Assembly: GCA_020744225.1 (NCBI GenBank)
Contig: JAGMWG010000003.1
Location: 1,984,001-2,048,000 of the forward strand
Length of the DNA stretch: 64,000 nt
Origin: Paraphoma chrysanthemicola
Taxonomy: Eukaryota; Ascomycota; Dothideomycetes; Pleosporales; Phaeosphaeriaceae
Reading direction: 5' to 3'
The translations under genes and the position numbers were made by a program. A model generated the notes under the pieces. That model did not search any database, was not told the origin of the DNA, and saw only the letters and a program-made list of their open reading frames with translations. Of this stretch, positions 35,362-46,390 are shown one piece after another (position 1 is the first letter of the stretch; the number at the start of each line of letters is the position of its first letter).

Positions 35362-38300
35362 TCACTCCTCCACTTTCTGAATCTTCGCACCCTTCGTCCC
35401 CTTTTTTCCCAACGACTCACTCGTTCTCGCGCGCTTCAACTTCGCGCGCGACGACATACTCCCGCTCGTCGTGCTCTGCCTCTTCTTGCGCGCACTGCTG
35501 CTGTGACTCAAATTTGTGCGCACAGCAGGACTATTGAATCCGCTGCCCCCACCTGCTGTGGCAGCAGAACTGCCAGCTACGATTTCCTCGGCCAAGCGAT
35601 CTGCAAGCGCGGCGTCGTATTCGCGTTCTTGCGTGCGCACAGTCGTGGGATCCATTTGGCGCGCCGTGGCAAGGAAGTCGATGCTGCCGTCATCACTGTC
35701 ATCTGAGTACTCGGATGCTTCTTCGGATGAATCGTCCGAATTATCGGCAATGTGCTTGCGACTAGGCGAGATGTTGAGAAGCTGAAGTGCAGTGGCAGGA
35801 CCTTCGCCTGATTCCGAATCCTCCTCCTCCTCCGAAACGTCCGAGTCATAATCAGAATCGACATCGTTAGAGGAGGTGGAGTCGAAGGGCAGGAACGAAG
35901 CGGGCGGGAGCGCAGAGTTTGGTAGAGACTTTCGCGACGCGGAGAGCAGTTCTTCTTTGATTATGCGCTGAGGGCTAGTGGGAGAAACGGGCCGCTCTTT
36001 AGCAGATTTTTCTTGGAGAACATCGAGAATCTTCTTGGGATAGATGCTCGATCGACGGTGAGCTGCCGGACCTGATGGCGCAGTTTGTGTCTGTGAACGC
36101 CGTACGTTGATGGAGAAGTTGTCCTCGGGTTGAACGCCGCCTAGACCCGATGCTTGGAAATCCATGACATCCTCGGGGCTTTCACTTCCGGTATGGTCTT
36201 GCAGGGCTTCAGGTGAGAAGCCAAAATAATCATCACTAGATACGGTGCGATATCCGCCGGTAGAATCAGTGTCCATGGGTGTGCTGTCAAATGGTCCCCT
36301 TCGCTCAGCGAGATCACCTACGCTATACGCCTGGTTTGAAGGATATGTTGAAGCTCCGAGAGGATAGCTAGTCACCGCCTCGTATGCTCCTGGCATGATG
36401 TTGGAGCCTCCTAGGCGGTCACCACTGAGATCGGTACAGAATCTGGCCTTGGTGTAGAAAATCATAGGTCCGTCCTCACGCTTCTTCTTCGACGAGCCGC
36501 TCCGCACAGCAGAGCTGCCAATTCGGGACGAGTTGTTCGCGTTGTGAGGCCGTTGGAAAGAGGGATCGGACGACTCAATGTCGAAGCCATAATATTCATC
36601 GTCCTCTTCCGACTCTTCCTTGTGGAAGAACATTGGTGTATATGCAAACTTGTTCATCTCACTCTCACGCTTGGCGCGTGCTAGCTTTCTCGCTTTCTGG
36701 TCCGAAGTGAGCTGGGACTCGTCACTCTCCCTGCTGTCTTCCGTCTTGACATGCTTGGACGGGGAAGAAGGATCGTCGGGTGAGCCTCCACTGTAGTGTT
36801 CCGAAGAGCTATCGCTACTATTTCTTGTCACATCGAGGCCACCTTTCCAACGAATCTTCCGGCCATCACGAGAGATTTCCAGATGGTTACTGTAATCAGC
36901 CAGAGCGTCCTTGACGAACTCGGGCGTGACATTGAGAGTATGGAGCTGGGCCATGTTGATGAGTAGATTAAGATAGAGCCAACCATGCCCCTCTTCTGGC
37001 GCATCTCCAGTGTCCATGTCCGGTGGAGTGAAGCCAAGATGACGAATGTAATCCATGTTCTCCCCTGGCACCTGTGCGCGAAAGGGATCTAGATCTAATG
37101 GCCGTGTCGGACGCTGGTCGGGCGATCCTGAACCTGCAAAATCCTGCTCACCGATGTGCAGGTTGGGCCGGAACTTTTGCAAAGCATCAATAGAGCCAGC
37201 CCCATCCTGTTCATCATCCCGTTCAGCCAGTATGCGAGCAATTCGCGATCCCTCCGGCTTAAGATGTCGGCCGGTCGCTTCCCGCTCCTGGCGATCGGCA
37301 CTGGCCGCTGATTGGGCGACCTCCTCCTGCTGCATGGGCTGCGGATGGCTTCCCGGCGCCGAACGCTTCCCTGCGAAGATCTGCTCGAGGCGCCGCACTA
37401 CCAATTTTTTCTTCGATTTGTCCGTCATGGAAACGTTGTTGTTCGGCAGAAGGCCAATCGGAATGTCGTGCAGGTATGACTGGATGTTCTGTTGCTGGCG
37501 GTTGTACACTGATCTGCTCATCTTACGCGATGGCTCAGGCTGGTTCAAGGCTTGGTTCGAAGGCGCCGACGAGTTCTGCCCCGATGCAGACATAGATGCG
37601 TAACCCGATTCAGCGAAACGCGACGTTGACGAAGCCGACTTCTGGTGTTCGAGAGTTGGGGCAAATGAAGGGATCTGGGGATAGTCGGTACTCGTGCCAT
37701 CGTCAAGCTCAGCGGCAAATTTACGGAGTGTCTCCTCAAGCTCTTTCTTCTTGTGGTCGGGAAGGCCGTGGAACCGAACCTCGAACAACTTCTCTTCCTG
37801 GAGATGCGCATCTTGGACCTTCTCGTATTTCCTGAGCTTCTGCTTTAGCTTCTTGTTCGCAATCGTCAAGTCATCGATCACACTTCGGAAGTCCTCGGTA
37901 CTGCTGCCATCGGTACCCATGTGGGCCAAGCCGGGGCGGTATGGCATTGCTGTTCGCATGCGAGCATGTTGGGAGGATTGGCCGTCGGGGGGCGTTTCGG
38001 ACGAGGAGGAGTTGCGCAGAAAGAAGGGTGGTTCATCTGCAGAAAGCCGTTAGCATGGGTGCGTACCCCATCGCCACGTTCCACGTACTGTCAACGAACG
38101 ATGCACTGTTCTGCCGTGCGTTGTTGTTGGTAGTCTCGAACCATTTTCCGGCGTCACTGCTCTCTCCAGAGCTGTGCTTGTTCGAAAGCAGTTTTGGAGA
38201 GGCGCTTGGAGGATTGGCCTGGTCGCTGGCAGGATTGGGAGAGCTCAAGCTCGTGGGCTGGCGATCGAGTCCGACCTTAGACCCAATGCGCCCGACTGGT

Positions 38301-38407
38301 GGTGGACTGTGTCGCAGAGAGACCGATCGGTGTGCTGGTGGGCGGCGGGGATGCTGGCGCACGGAGGCGGACGGGATTGTGCCAGGAGGATCGTTCATGT
38401 TTGTCAT
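35362..38407 (-). CDS. frq: FREQUENCY circadian clock protein
   Basis: Two exons (38407-38089, 38036-35362; 52-bp intron) encode 997 residues, close to Neurospora FRQ (989). FRQ is the negative element of the fungal clock. It dimerises, binds FRH and casein kinase 1, and inhibits the White Collar complex. Seen here are GESSDAGKWFETTNNNARQ before the intron and NEPPFFLRNSSSS just after it. A coiled coil (DLTIANKKLKQKLRKYEKVQ, about 160-180) follows, then SYLHDIPIGLLPNN (about 294) and a basic KSKKKLVVRRLEQIFAGK. Further on come DYIRHLGFTPPDMDTG, LEISRDGRKIRWKGGLDV (about 492) and FYTKARFCTDLSGDR (about 639, the FRH-binding region in Neurospora). The C-terminus has very acidic Ser-rich PEST-like blocks and a basic tail. 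Met133/137/146 after the intron could serve a shorter form. Confidence 0.96.
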
Positions 38408-38836
38408 CGATGCACCGTGGTGGTATGCGCGTTATGAGTAAACAGCGCGCCCCATGTGCGCAGGAGAGCGCTCGATCGTGCGCTGTTGCTAAACCGTCGA
38501 CGTGTGTTGCTTGCTAGCCGAACAAGTCAGGCCTGGTGGGTACACTCTCGATGCGGCAATATAAGCTGGATGCTGACTTCACGATCGAAGGTCGACTGGA
38601 TTCCGCGGAAGCTGGGTTGGACGATGTGCGATGCGCTCGGTACTGAGTTTCGACGGAGGATGAAGTTTGCGTGTCGATTTGGTGGTGGAGGACGAACGCA
38701 GTTGCAACGCCCGAGCGGCGGCCCACCCGGGCTTTTCGGCCATGATGGCCATGGTGAGGAGATCTTGATGCATCGATATTGTTGCGATTCTCAGATGCCA
38801 AGCTCTGTGTTCCAGGGGCCTTGGCATCGGCCAGTC
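38408..38836. promoter_or_regulatory. frq upstream region with CGATCG motifs
   Basis: Within 430 bp upstream of the frq ATG there are two CGATCG palindromes (38473-38478 and 38582-38587) and an ATCGAT (38772-38777). White Collar complex sites in Neurospora are GATC-centred (GATCGA-like pairs), so these are candidate light or clock elements. This is motif resemblance only. Confidence 0.35.
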
Positions 38837-39310
38837 CTAGAGGGAACGGTATTTCTGGCGTTCCGGGGCTAGACTCCGACCACTCCCACACCCTGGCAGG
38901 CCCAGCATCGTCGATGAGCCTCGTTCTCTAAAACTACCCAATACCGAAGTGGTTCGATGCTCAAGTAATCGGTGATCCTCAGCTTCATCCGCTGCCTCTA
39001 TGATACTCCCCGCTAACAACCACGCACCACTTCCTATTACTGGGTCCTTCTGACCCCGCTTCAGGCCTAGGATGAAGTCGGCGGGACTGTCTGTTGGAGT
39101 CCAGACTTCCAGACTTTCGAATTTGAGGCTGCGCTCAGCTTCTTGAACAAAACGTCGCGGAACGAATCGCAGCATCTGTAACACGCGCTCGTGGGATCGA
39201 GATCGCTCTGGCTGACCCTGGCTAAACTTCGACTGGTGGGCCTGTGATACGACAAGAATGAAGTCATCGCTCGTGGGCCGTTTGGACAACTTGCGCTCGT
39301 GGACCCTGAA
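38837..39310 (-). pseudogene. Protein-like open frame, possibly a degenerate gene
   Basis: The reading from about 39310 to 38837 looks protein-like: VHERKLSKRPTSDDFILVV, LQMLRFVPRRFVQEAERSLK, FESLEVWTPTDSPADFILGL. It starts after a plausible acceptor (TTTCAG at about 39311) with a GTGAGT donor about 70 bp upstream, yet the matching frame of the upstream exon has a TGA eight codons before the donor and no ATG after it. I could not find a start. It is either a gene whose first exon I missed or a relic. No family recognised. Confidence 0.3.
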
Positions 39311-40078
39311 ATGCGACCGTTAGTGCGGGAAGGATGGCGAGCATCTTGATTGGTCACTCTCCAGGGCAATAACTCACTGTTCCCGCTTGGGAGGGTTTCA
39401 GATCGGAAAGGATGTGCACATCGGTGCAATGCGTGGACCCTGGAAGTTGGCTCCGACGCAAACATCACCAATGAAAGCCTCTGAGCACCTGATCGGCGAT
39501 GACATGCAGTCTCAGTGGACACATTTCATCATAAGCCTCGTTTGTGCTTCTTCATCCGGACGCTCCAAGGAGCCAGCTCACCATGAGGGTTAATACAACA
39601 GTAGCGGTGATTAGACCATCGCACTTCCAGGCACGGAGCAGACATCGCGTTCGCAGTGGAGTGCAATGGGTCAACATTCCCCTGAAAGGTTTACCGGGCA
39701 TTTCATCCAATGATCGCCTGACCGGGTATGGCCGAGGTGGTGCAGGCAGAGCCGCCGGCACATCAAATAACGACTGACCGGCATCTCGAGATTGCTTGTG
39801 TTGCAATACATCGGCTCAATGTTTTGCATCATGATGTGCTGTTCGTGTGGAAAAAGTACCCGAACCACTCCTTCCCTAGAATACACTGTAACATACATGC
39901 TCGAGACGTAAACATGAGCGAAGAGACCCATATTCGATGGCAATGAATCGAAAAATCCAACTTTAGATGCGAAGCATCCATGACTTCGTGAACTTCCACA
40001 ATTAACCGACCACATCAAGCCAGTGGTGGAGAGGATGATATCTCGACAGACATGGGCAGATACCAGGAATCTGTTCGA
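39311..40078. other. Intergenic
   Basis: 3' flank of COQ9 on the right. Short frames only, no gene seen. Confidence 0.45.
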
Positions 40079-40895
40079 TCAAACGCGTACGCCTTTGCTC
40101 CTGAGCACGTTCACGGTGGAGTGACCAGTGTAGTTCACCCATTCACCAAGTGCTCCCATGAAGCCACCAATCTTCATAAGGTCTTCGAGCCTTCCATCCA
40201 AGAATTGCTCTGTTTCGGCAAAATTTGCCGATTTGTCTTGTGTCATGAAGACCTCAGTTGCCGAATAGATAGTGGACAAGCTTGCGCGTTTCGTATACCA
40301 GCTGCTGTCGACGCTCTGATCGCCCGCCAAAAACCAGATCTCGTCAGCCAGTTTCGCAAGTTCTCCAAGCGAAGCTGGAATGTAAGTCGGCTGAGCCATG
40401 ATTGCAAGAGCCTGTAAATCTTTAGCAATATCCGAGTGATCAGGAGGCGCTGTCACTTGCCTCCTGCCAGCGATGTATGACTGGTTCGTTGGCTCGTAAT
40501 CGTGCAAGAGTCAAAGTGCGCACTTTGGCGCCGACTCCTACCGTCTTCCCTTGTTCGCTCTTGTCAGGGAATTGCACATTGTCCTTCAATGCCAGCCGCT
40601 GGGTCACGAGATGGTAGTTGACCAGGTCGAAGACTCCTCGGGGCAAGAGATTCGTCGAGACATCAAGGTAGCCGGCATCGCGTGCACCCAGCTTGAGTGC
40701 ATCTATCGTGAAGCCATGGTTGGGCACGTGATTGTATGCGGAAGCCAGTATCTTGGACTCAGCGGGCGGAAACGGCGGCGACTCTGCGTAGTCATACGAA
40801 TGGTACAGGCACCTCTGTCTCCAGACTGCTGCCGGGCGGGTTGAGGCTGCTCGGAACGTGCCGAGCAGTGAATTAGATAATCGGACTGGTGCCAT
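40079..40895 (-). CDS. coq9: Ubiquinone biosynthesis protein COQ9
   Basis: Two exons (40895-40461, 40411-40079) give 255 residues. COQ9 is a mitochondrial lipid-binding protein that presents the ubiquinone precursor to the hydroxylase Coq7 within the CoQ synthome. The N-terminus is Arg/Ser/Ala-rich, as in a mitochondrial presequence. Conserved segments include ESKILASAYNHVPNHGFT, ALKLGARDAGYLDVSTNLLP, LTLARLRANEPVIHRWQEAL (across the intron) and LADEIWFLAGDQSVDSSWYT. The intron starts with GCAAGT, a GC-AG type, has GCTAAA as a probable branch site and is 49 bp. The true start is the ATG at 40895; the frame extends upstream only to a TTG. It is divergent from CMR1 with a 520-bp shared upstream region. 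Confidence 0.93.
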
Positions 40896-41415
40896 GGCTG
40901 TGGGTGCAGTTTTCAAATGTCAGTCGATGTGGAGAACTTGTCTAGGTGTGCCAAGATCGATCGAGCCTCCGATGCATGGTCTTTCTATCAGCCACTCACA
41001 TCGCCGTACAACATACGGCAATCTGGGCGGCCGCGTGCATGCCTTAGCCACATTGTGACACCATGGCTTGGGTAGCTTTGGTCGAAATCTCAAACTCGAT
41101 CGACAGGGCCGAAAGCCATCTAAGGACGCCACGACGCCACGTGACAGGCGCGTGCGACGCGTTTGCGCTAGTGGCGACGCGATGTGCCGCCTGGCGCATC
41201 GCAAAGTTCATGGCTGCCTTTGGGTTCCAGTATCCCCAGGCTGCGGTCGCCAGTTGCTTTGACCCTCATAGACAATATCGCCTCCTTACGCTTCTCAATC
41301 GAAGTCTTTTCATTGCGGAGTCCTTGATTGCCACCACGACACCTGCCCGAAGCAGCGCGAAAGACCCTGGAACCCACCCGATCGCTTGAAGACGACATCG
41401 ATCCAGATATTCGAC
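40896..41415. other. Divergent COQ9/CMR1 promoter region
   Basis: About 520 bp between two ATGs pointing away from each other. No extra gene is seen. Confidence 0.55.
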
Positions 41416-43037
41416 ATGGCACGCGGCAAGAATGTGGAGCTCAGTGACTATGAGCGGAAAAGACAAGAAAATATTGCGAAGACGCAAGCTCTGCTGCGGA
41501 ACTTGGAGATGGAGGCTGCGCAAGCTGGTCTAGGTCCCACTGGCAAAGCGCGAGCTGCTGCGTCTTCGAAGCCCAAGTCCAAGAAGCCCGCACCAAAGAA
41601 GATCAAGCAAGAAGAGATTGCGCCGCGACGCACCTCGTCTCGTCTCAAGGGCATTGAGGCGGACAGCGAGACGGCAAAGCGTAAAGCCGAGGACGAATAC
41701 GTCGCGATCAAGGAAGCTGATCGCGCGAAGCGTCAACGCGTTAGCGATGCCTTCAACTTCAGCGACATTGTTGTGGCTGGCAAGGACTGGAATCGGAGTG
41801 GGAACTTCCTCTCAATTGGTCCAGCAATGCCGTATGAGCGCACATTCGACATTGACGATGTGAAGGAGACGACAGACAAGGAGCTGAGAGCGCTAAGGGA
41901 GCGCATGAGCGGTTTGCAGTTATGGGAAGATTTCGAGCCCAACGAGATCAAGATTACACCAGAACGCATATACGCAATGGGGATGCATCCGACCACGGAG
42001 AAGCCTCTTGTGTTTGCGGGTGACAAGCTGGGCAACCTAGGCATATGTGATGCGTCGCAGAAGGTCGCAGAAGTCAAGCAAGAGGATGATGAGGATGCGG
42101 ATACTGAAGGTCCAACAATAACCACACTGAAGCCGCACACTCGGACAATACACACGTTCCAATTCAGCCCACACGATTCCAATGCGTTGTATTCTGCATC
42201 GTATGACTCCTCGGTGCGCAAACTTGATCTGGCAAAGGGCGTAGCAATAGAGGTCTACGGACCTTCAGACCCGAACGAGGACGCACCGCTCTCTGGTATA
42301 GAGATTTCGAAAGACAGCCCCAACATGTTATACTTTTCCACACTCGACGGCCGCTTCGGCATCTACGACATGCGGACACCTTCCGAGAAGGCTGCTGGGC
42401 TTGATATATTCCAACTGTCGGAAAAGAAGATTGGTGGGTTCAGTCTGCATCCCCAGCAACCGCATCTCGTCGCGACCGCATCTTTAGACCGGACGCTGAA
42501 AATCTGGGACCTGCGCAAGATCAGCGGCAAAGGAGATAACCGTCTTCCAGCGCTCGTTGGCGAGCACCAAAGCAGGCTTTCAGTATCCCACGCTGCGTGG
42601 AACTCTGCTGGACAGGTAGCAACCGCCTCATACGACGACACTATCAAGATCCATGACTTCAGCAAATGCTCCGAATGGACGACGGGCACGTCGCTCACCG
42701 ATGCTGAGATGAAGCCAACAGTTGTGGTGCCACACAATAATCAGACTGGGAGATGGGTCACCATGTAAGACTTGCAGTGAGACGGATGCGTTGCAATTGC
42801 TAACTGTGCGATTTCAGATTACGAGCTCAATGGCAGCAATACCCTCAAGACGGCGTTCAGCGATTCTGCATCGGCAACATGAACCGCTTTGTCGATGTCT
42901 ACACAGCCAAAGGCCAGCAGCTAGCACAACTAGGCGGCGAGGGCATCACCGCGGTGCCAGCCGTGGCCAAATTTCATCCTACGTTGGACTGGGTGGCGGC
43001 CGGTACTGCCAGTGGGAAACTGTGTTTATGGATGTAG
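41416..43037 (+). CDS. cmr1: WD40 DNA damage-binding protein CMR1
   Basis: Two exons (41416-42764, 42818-43037) encode 522 residues; the ATG at 41416 gives MARGKNVELSDYERKRQENI, the usual family start. Yeast Cmr1 is a nuclear WD-repeat protein that associates with chromatin, replication stress foci and histones, and its relatives include DDB2 and WDR76. The basic N-terminal third carries KPKSKKPAPKKIKQEE and RRTSSRLKGIE. The beta-propeller follows, with repeats ending in SASYDSSVRKLDL, FSTLDGRFGIYDM, TASLDRTLKIWDL and ATASYDDTIKIHDF. The last blade (AAGTASGKLCLWM) lies in exon 2. Confidence 0.94.
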
Positions 43038-44361
43038 GCGTTATTGCAATACCCGAACAACTTCGTTGTGCTGCCCACAGCCTGTTGGACCTTGCGGCAC
43101 TTTGGATACCTACTCACCGCCCATCCAGGCACTTATCGATGCCTGACTGTATCGTTCAACGCTATTGAAATGTTTGCTATCCTTGAAGCGAAATGCTGCT
43201 GAGGGAATTGGAAATGCTTGTTAGCCAACGAATTAGCTGCGACGTTCATATTGGGTGACCAGGATGTGCATTCCGAATAGGCATCCCTTTGCTCAAGCCT
43301 CAGCTTCTCGCTTGAGCATTCAACCGACAATCCGAAGTAACAGCAGATCATTCCCTGCACCGTGACTGAAGGCGATTATGGACGAAGCGAACGCTCCACC
43401 ACGATGGCACCCCAATCATCTGCCCGCGGAAGCCGATGCTCAGTCACCGTCACACGAGATGACCCAACGTACCACCAGATCTCAGCCTCGCTCCCGCGAG
43501 CCCCGAGCTATACCCATCGGCCGTAATTTGACCTCAGTGCAGCCTCGCATAATCGGGCATCGGTATGGTGATACTTGTGAGGTATTATTGCAAGGAGCAT
43601 TAAACTTAAGGTGTGGTGCACATAGCGAGGGATCGACGTCACTCCTTCGCACCTTCTACATACATTGAACGGCTGCGAAGAATTGCAGGCTATGCCATGC
43701 TATTTCCATCAAACTGTAACAACGAAGCAAAACGCCCATGAAGCCTCGTATACAGCCTAAACTTTCTCGCTGCATATCTATCCGATGCGAACCTCCAGGG
43801 ATCTGAACACTTGCATCCAAAGCTATCGACAATCAATTATCGATAACCCCAAAATAACCCTGCTACCGCCTCGCTAAACGTCCGACATAGCCGCGCCATA
43901 CTACTTCCGCGCACAGCCGTTGATCGTGTGACTGCAACACAGGTAGTACTTGCTGATCGCTGCTCGTGTTCACGACCATTGCAGGACAGCACGATGCAAC
44001 GTTGCCGGCTATCCCGACCTCGCTGCCCGCCTTCTTTGAGCGATGAGGGGTGCACGTTCGGTTGTGGCGTGGCGGCAGAGGTCTGGCGGGGTAGAGCACG
44101 ATGCTGGTGCACTTTCACGAGCTGAAGGGGATTAGATTGGGTGGTAAGTTAGCTAATAGGTTTGCATCACGAGAGGGGTATGTCAGTGCATGTTGTGCGG
44201 TGAGTATATAAGGTAGGCCGGTAACTCGTGTCTTGTCTTCTTCAAGTTCAAGACATTTCAGCTTCGCGCAGTTTACATTCAGACTTCACAGTCTCCGCAT
44301 ACCCGGTGCACAATAATACAACACATCACACTCGCTTCGATCAATAATACTCTCGCTCAAA
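43038..44361. other. Intergenic, promoter of the PhiA-like gene
   Basis: 3' flank of CMR1 and upstream region of the secreted protein gene. A short frame at 43378-43668 has an ATG but no recognisable features. A TATA box lies near the right end. Confidence 0.5.
44205..44212 (+). promoter_or_regulatory. TATA box of the PhiA-like gene
   Basis: TATATAAG lies 150 bp upstream of the ATG at 44362. It is followed by a C/T/A-rich leader ending in CAAA before the ATG, a layout typical of highly expressed fungal genes. Confidence 0.6.
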
Positions 44362-45012
44362 ATGAAGTACACAATCGCTCTCACCACCCTCCTGGCCACC
44401 GTCCTCGCAACAGATTCCTGCTCTGCGCCCGCTCCCGCGCCTACGCCCTCACCCGCCCCAGGCCCAGGCTACTTCGGCGTCATGTCCGCACGCTCAGCAT
44501 CGCCCGTCCACCTGCGTCCTCTCGTTGCACGAGGCGGAAAATTCTACCTCGGCGGCGAGACGGCATCGTACTGTCCTGTCGCACAGGTCGGCTCGGCATG
44601 CCCACCCGGCAACACGACTGTGCTTGCTGGCGGCGAGACCACGCTGAGCTTGGGTGTGGTGGTTCCTGGTGGGCAGCAGGTGTACGTTGCGCCGGATGGC
44701 GCGTTGAGCTATACACAGGCGCACTCAGCGTACATCCCAACTGGCAGTGTTATCGATGGATTCAGCAGGGAGTATCCTGCTGCGGGCCAGGCGTTTGGAT
44801 ATCTCCAGTTTGATACCGGGTTCGTTGCATGCCCAGCGGAGGGAGACGGTGTATATCAGGTATTTGGACAGGTTGACGGCGCGACGTTTGGGCCCGAGTG
44901 CTTAGGCTTCAACGCGCTTGCTGGTAAGTGGTCGCATTCAAGTGGTTGTGTGGATATGGCTAATGTGAACCCAGTTTCCGTCGATGGTCCTGGCGCGTGG
45001 CAGTATTCTTAG
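44362..45012 (+). CDS. Secreted cell-wall protein, PhiA-like
   Basis: A single exon of 216 residues. A signal peptide (MKYTIALTTLLATVLA) is followed by a short Pro/Ala-rich linker (SAPAPAPTPSPAPGPG). The body follows the layout of Aspergillus PhiA/IgE-binding wall proteins: YFGVMSARSASPVHLRPL, then FYLGG, a strand-rich middle (QVYVAPDGALSY), GFSREYPAAGQAFGYLQF, FVACPAEGDGVYQVFG and a Cys near the end. PhiA is a wall component important for phialide and conidium formation in Aspergillus. The Pro/Ala linker is not typical of it. A TATA box and intronless structure suggest strong expression. Confidence 0.75.
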   Translation: MKYTIALTTLLATVLATDSCSAPAPAPTPSPAPGPGYFGVMSARSASPVHLRPLVARGGKFYLGGETASYCPVAQVGSACPPGNTTVLAGGETTLSLGVVVPGGQQVYVAPDGALSYTQAHSAYIPTGSVIDGFSREYPAAGQAFGYLQFDTGFVACPAEGDGVYQVFGQVDGATFGPECLGFNALAGKWSHSSGCVDMANVNPVSVDGPGAWQYS

Positions 45013-45197
45013 GCGTTCATGAGCAAGAAAAAGGGAATAAAAGATGGGCGATAATGTAATGACAGGGAAAAGGGACAAACAGGCAGCACTTACGATGTAT
45101 ATACGACGACTCTCGACGACTTACACTCCTTAATACCGTAATATGTAAACTCAATCTACCATTTCAATTGCGTCGTGTCGTGCGTTGACCATGATCC

Positions 45198-45584
45198 TCA
45201 ATTGCGCAAACTGGATGTCAGGGCTTTCCGAATCCATTCAACTTTCTCTTCTGGTGATGCATCTGTTGCAATGTCTATGTTCACGACCTTCTGTCGACTC
45301 TGCAAGCCCTTGACAATCTGGACGTTGGACTTTGGCAGCTTGACAGCCTCCGCAATGACCTTGACCACAGCCTTATTCGCCTCTCCATCTCTTGCCTGAC
45401 CAGCTACACACACCTCGACACACTCATCCGTAATGGCCGAGACGCCTTCACGCGTCGCACTCGCGCCAGATTTGACGTGACACAGCAGCCGAACGGCAGG
45501 CTGGTCTCCTTTCCCGGAGCCCGCGAACCAGCGAAAGGCCGCGCCGACACTCGGGAGAGCATTCGTGGGCCTTAGTACAGGCAT
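45198..45584 (-). CDS. DUF167 (YggU-type) family protein
   Basis: A single exon of 128 residues. The small alpha/beta DUF167 fold is visible: VRLLCHVKSGASATREGVSAI, CVEVCVAGQARDGEANKAVV, VIAEAVKLPKSNVQIVKGLQ, SRQKVVNIDI. The DGEANKAVV motif and the LPKSNVQIVKG motif are diagnostic for the family. Function is unknown. It is convergent with the PhiA-like gene, 185 bp from stop to stop. Confidence 0.88.
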   Translation of the reverse strand: MPVLRPTNALPSVGAAFRWFAGSGKGDQPAVRLLCHVKSGASATREGVSAITDECVEVCVAGQARDGEANKAVVKVIAEAVKLPKSNVQIVKGLQSRQKVVNIDIATDASPEEKVEWIRKALTSSLRN

Positions 45585-46390
45585 ATCATTCGGGAGTTTG
45601 CGGCAATCGGTGTAGTAAATTGATCAGCTGGTTTCGTGTTCAGTGCCAAAGCCGAAGTGAACCGGCCCTGATGAAATCGCGTGCTTTAACCAATTACGAA
45701 CGGAACACTTGGCGATCGCAACCACGCCTCTCTACCACATACACAGAAAGCACATGCATCTACGTACCTGTAGCATCTCCCCTTGCAAAAGTCACACATC
45801 ATGCTGCATTTGCCCAGCGCAAATCGTCTCAGAGACATTCACATCCGCAAAGCATCTCACCGCTCTCGCGCTCCTGCCAATCTGAGCCGGCGCCGGAGCT
45901 ACGCTTTTGGTGGGGGGAGATAAAGGCGGTCGCGCACGGCTTCCTTTTCCCCTAAGTTCAAGTCTACACGAGAGCCTCAAGAAGCGGTTCCCTTAAGTAC
46001 AGGTCTACACGATGGTTGAAAAATCAGCGACACACAATTAGGTAAGTAGGGCGTGGGTGAGAGATAAAAGGCCACGAGTCCGCTCGTTTGTTTTTGCAGT
46101 TCATTTATTCTTTTGTTCAACTTTGCGCAGTGTGAGACCTCCATACCTAGATTTTCCGAGTGAACGATTGCACCTGTTTACCAAGTGAGAGAATTGTGCG
46201 CGTACCCGTGGCCGCGACAAAGGCTAGAGAATCATAGGTAAATATCCCAAATTTGTTTCTGGCGTTGCTGCGCGCTGTGGTGCTCTTGATGTCATTCTTT
46301 ATCTTCAGACTGCCGCAACCGTCGCAATATCCCAACATCATAGACAACAAATCACAAAAGCTAACAAATACCCCAGACCAACACATCACC
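45585..46390. other. Arginase upstream region
   Basis: No gene is seen. It contains an imperfect direct repeat (45947-45971 and 45988-46012), described separately, and a pyrimidine/adenine-rich leader just before the arginase ATG. Confidence 0.55.
45947..46012. repeat. Imperfect 25-bp direct repeat upstream of arginase
   Basis: Copies at 45947-45971 and 45988-46012 differ at 3 of 25 positions and share the core GTCTACACGA. The period is 41 bp. They lie about 380-440 bp upstream of the arginase ATG, where a binding-site pair could sit. No known regulator motif recognised. Confidence 0.7.
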
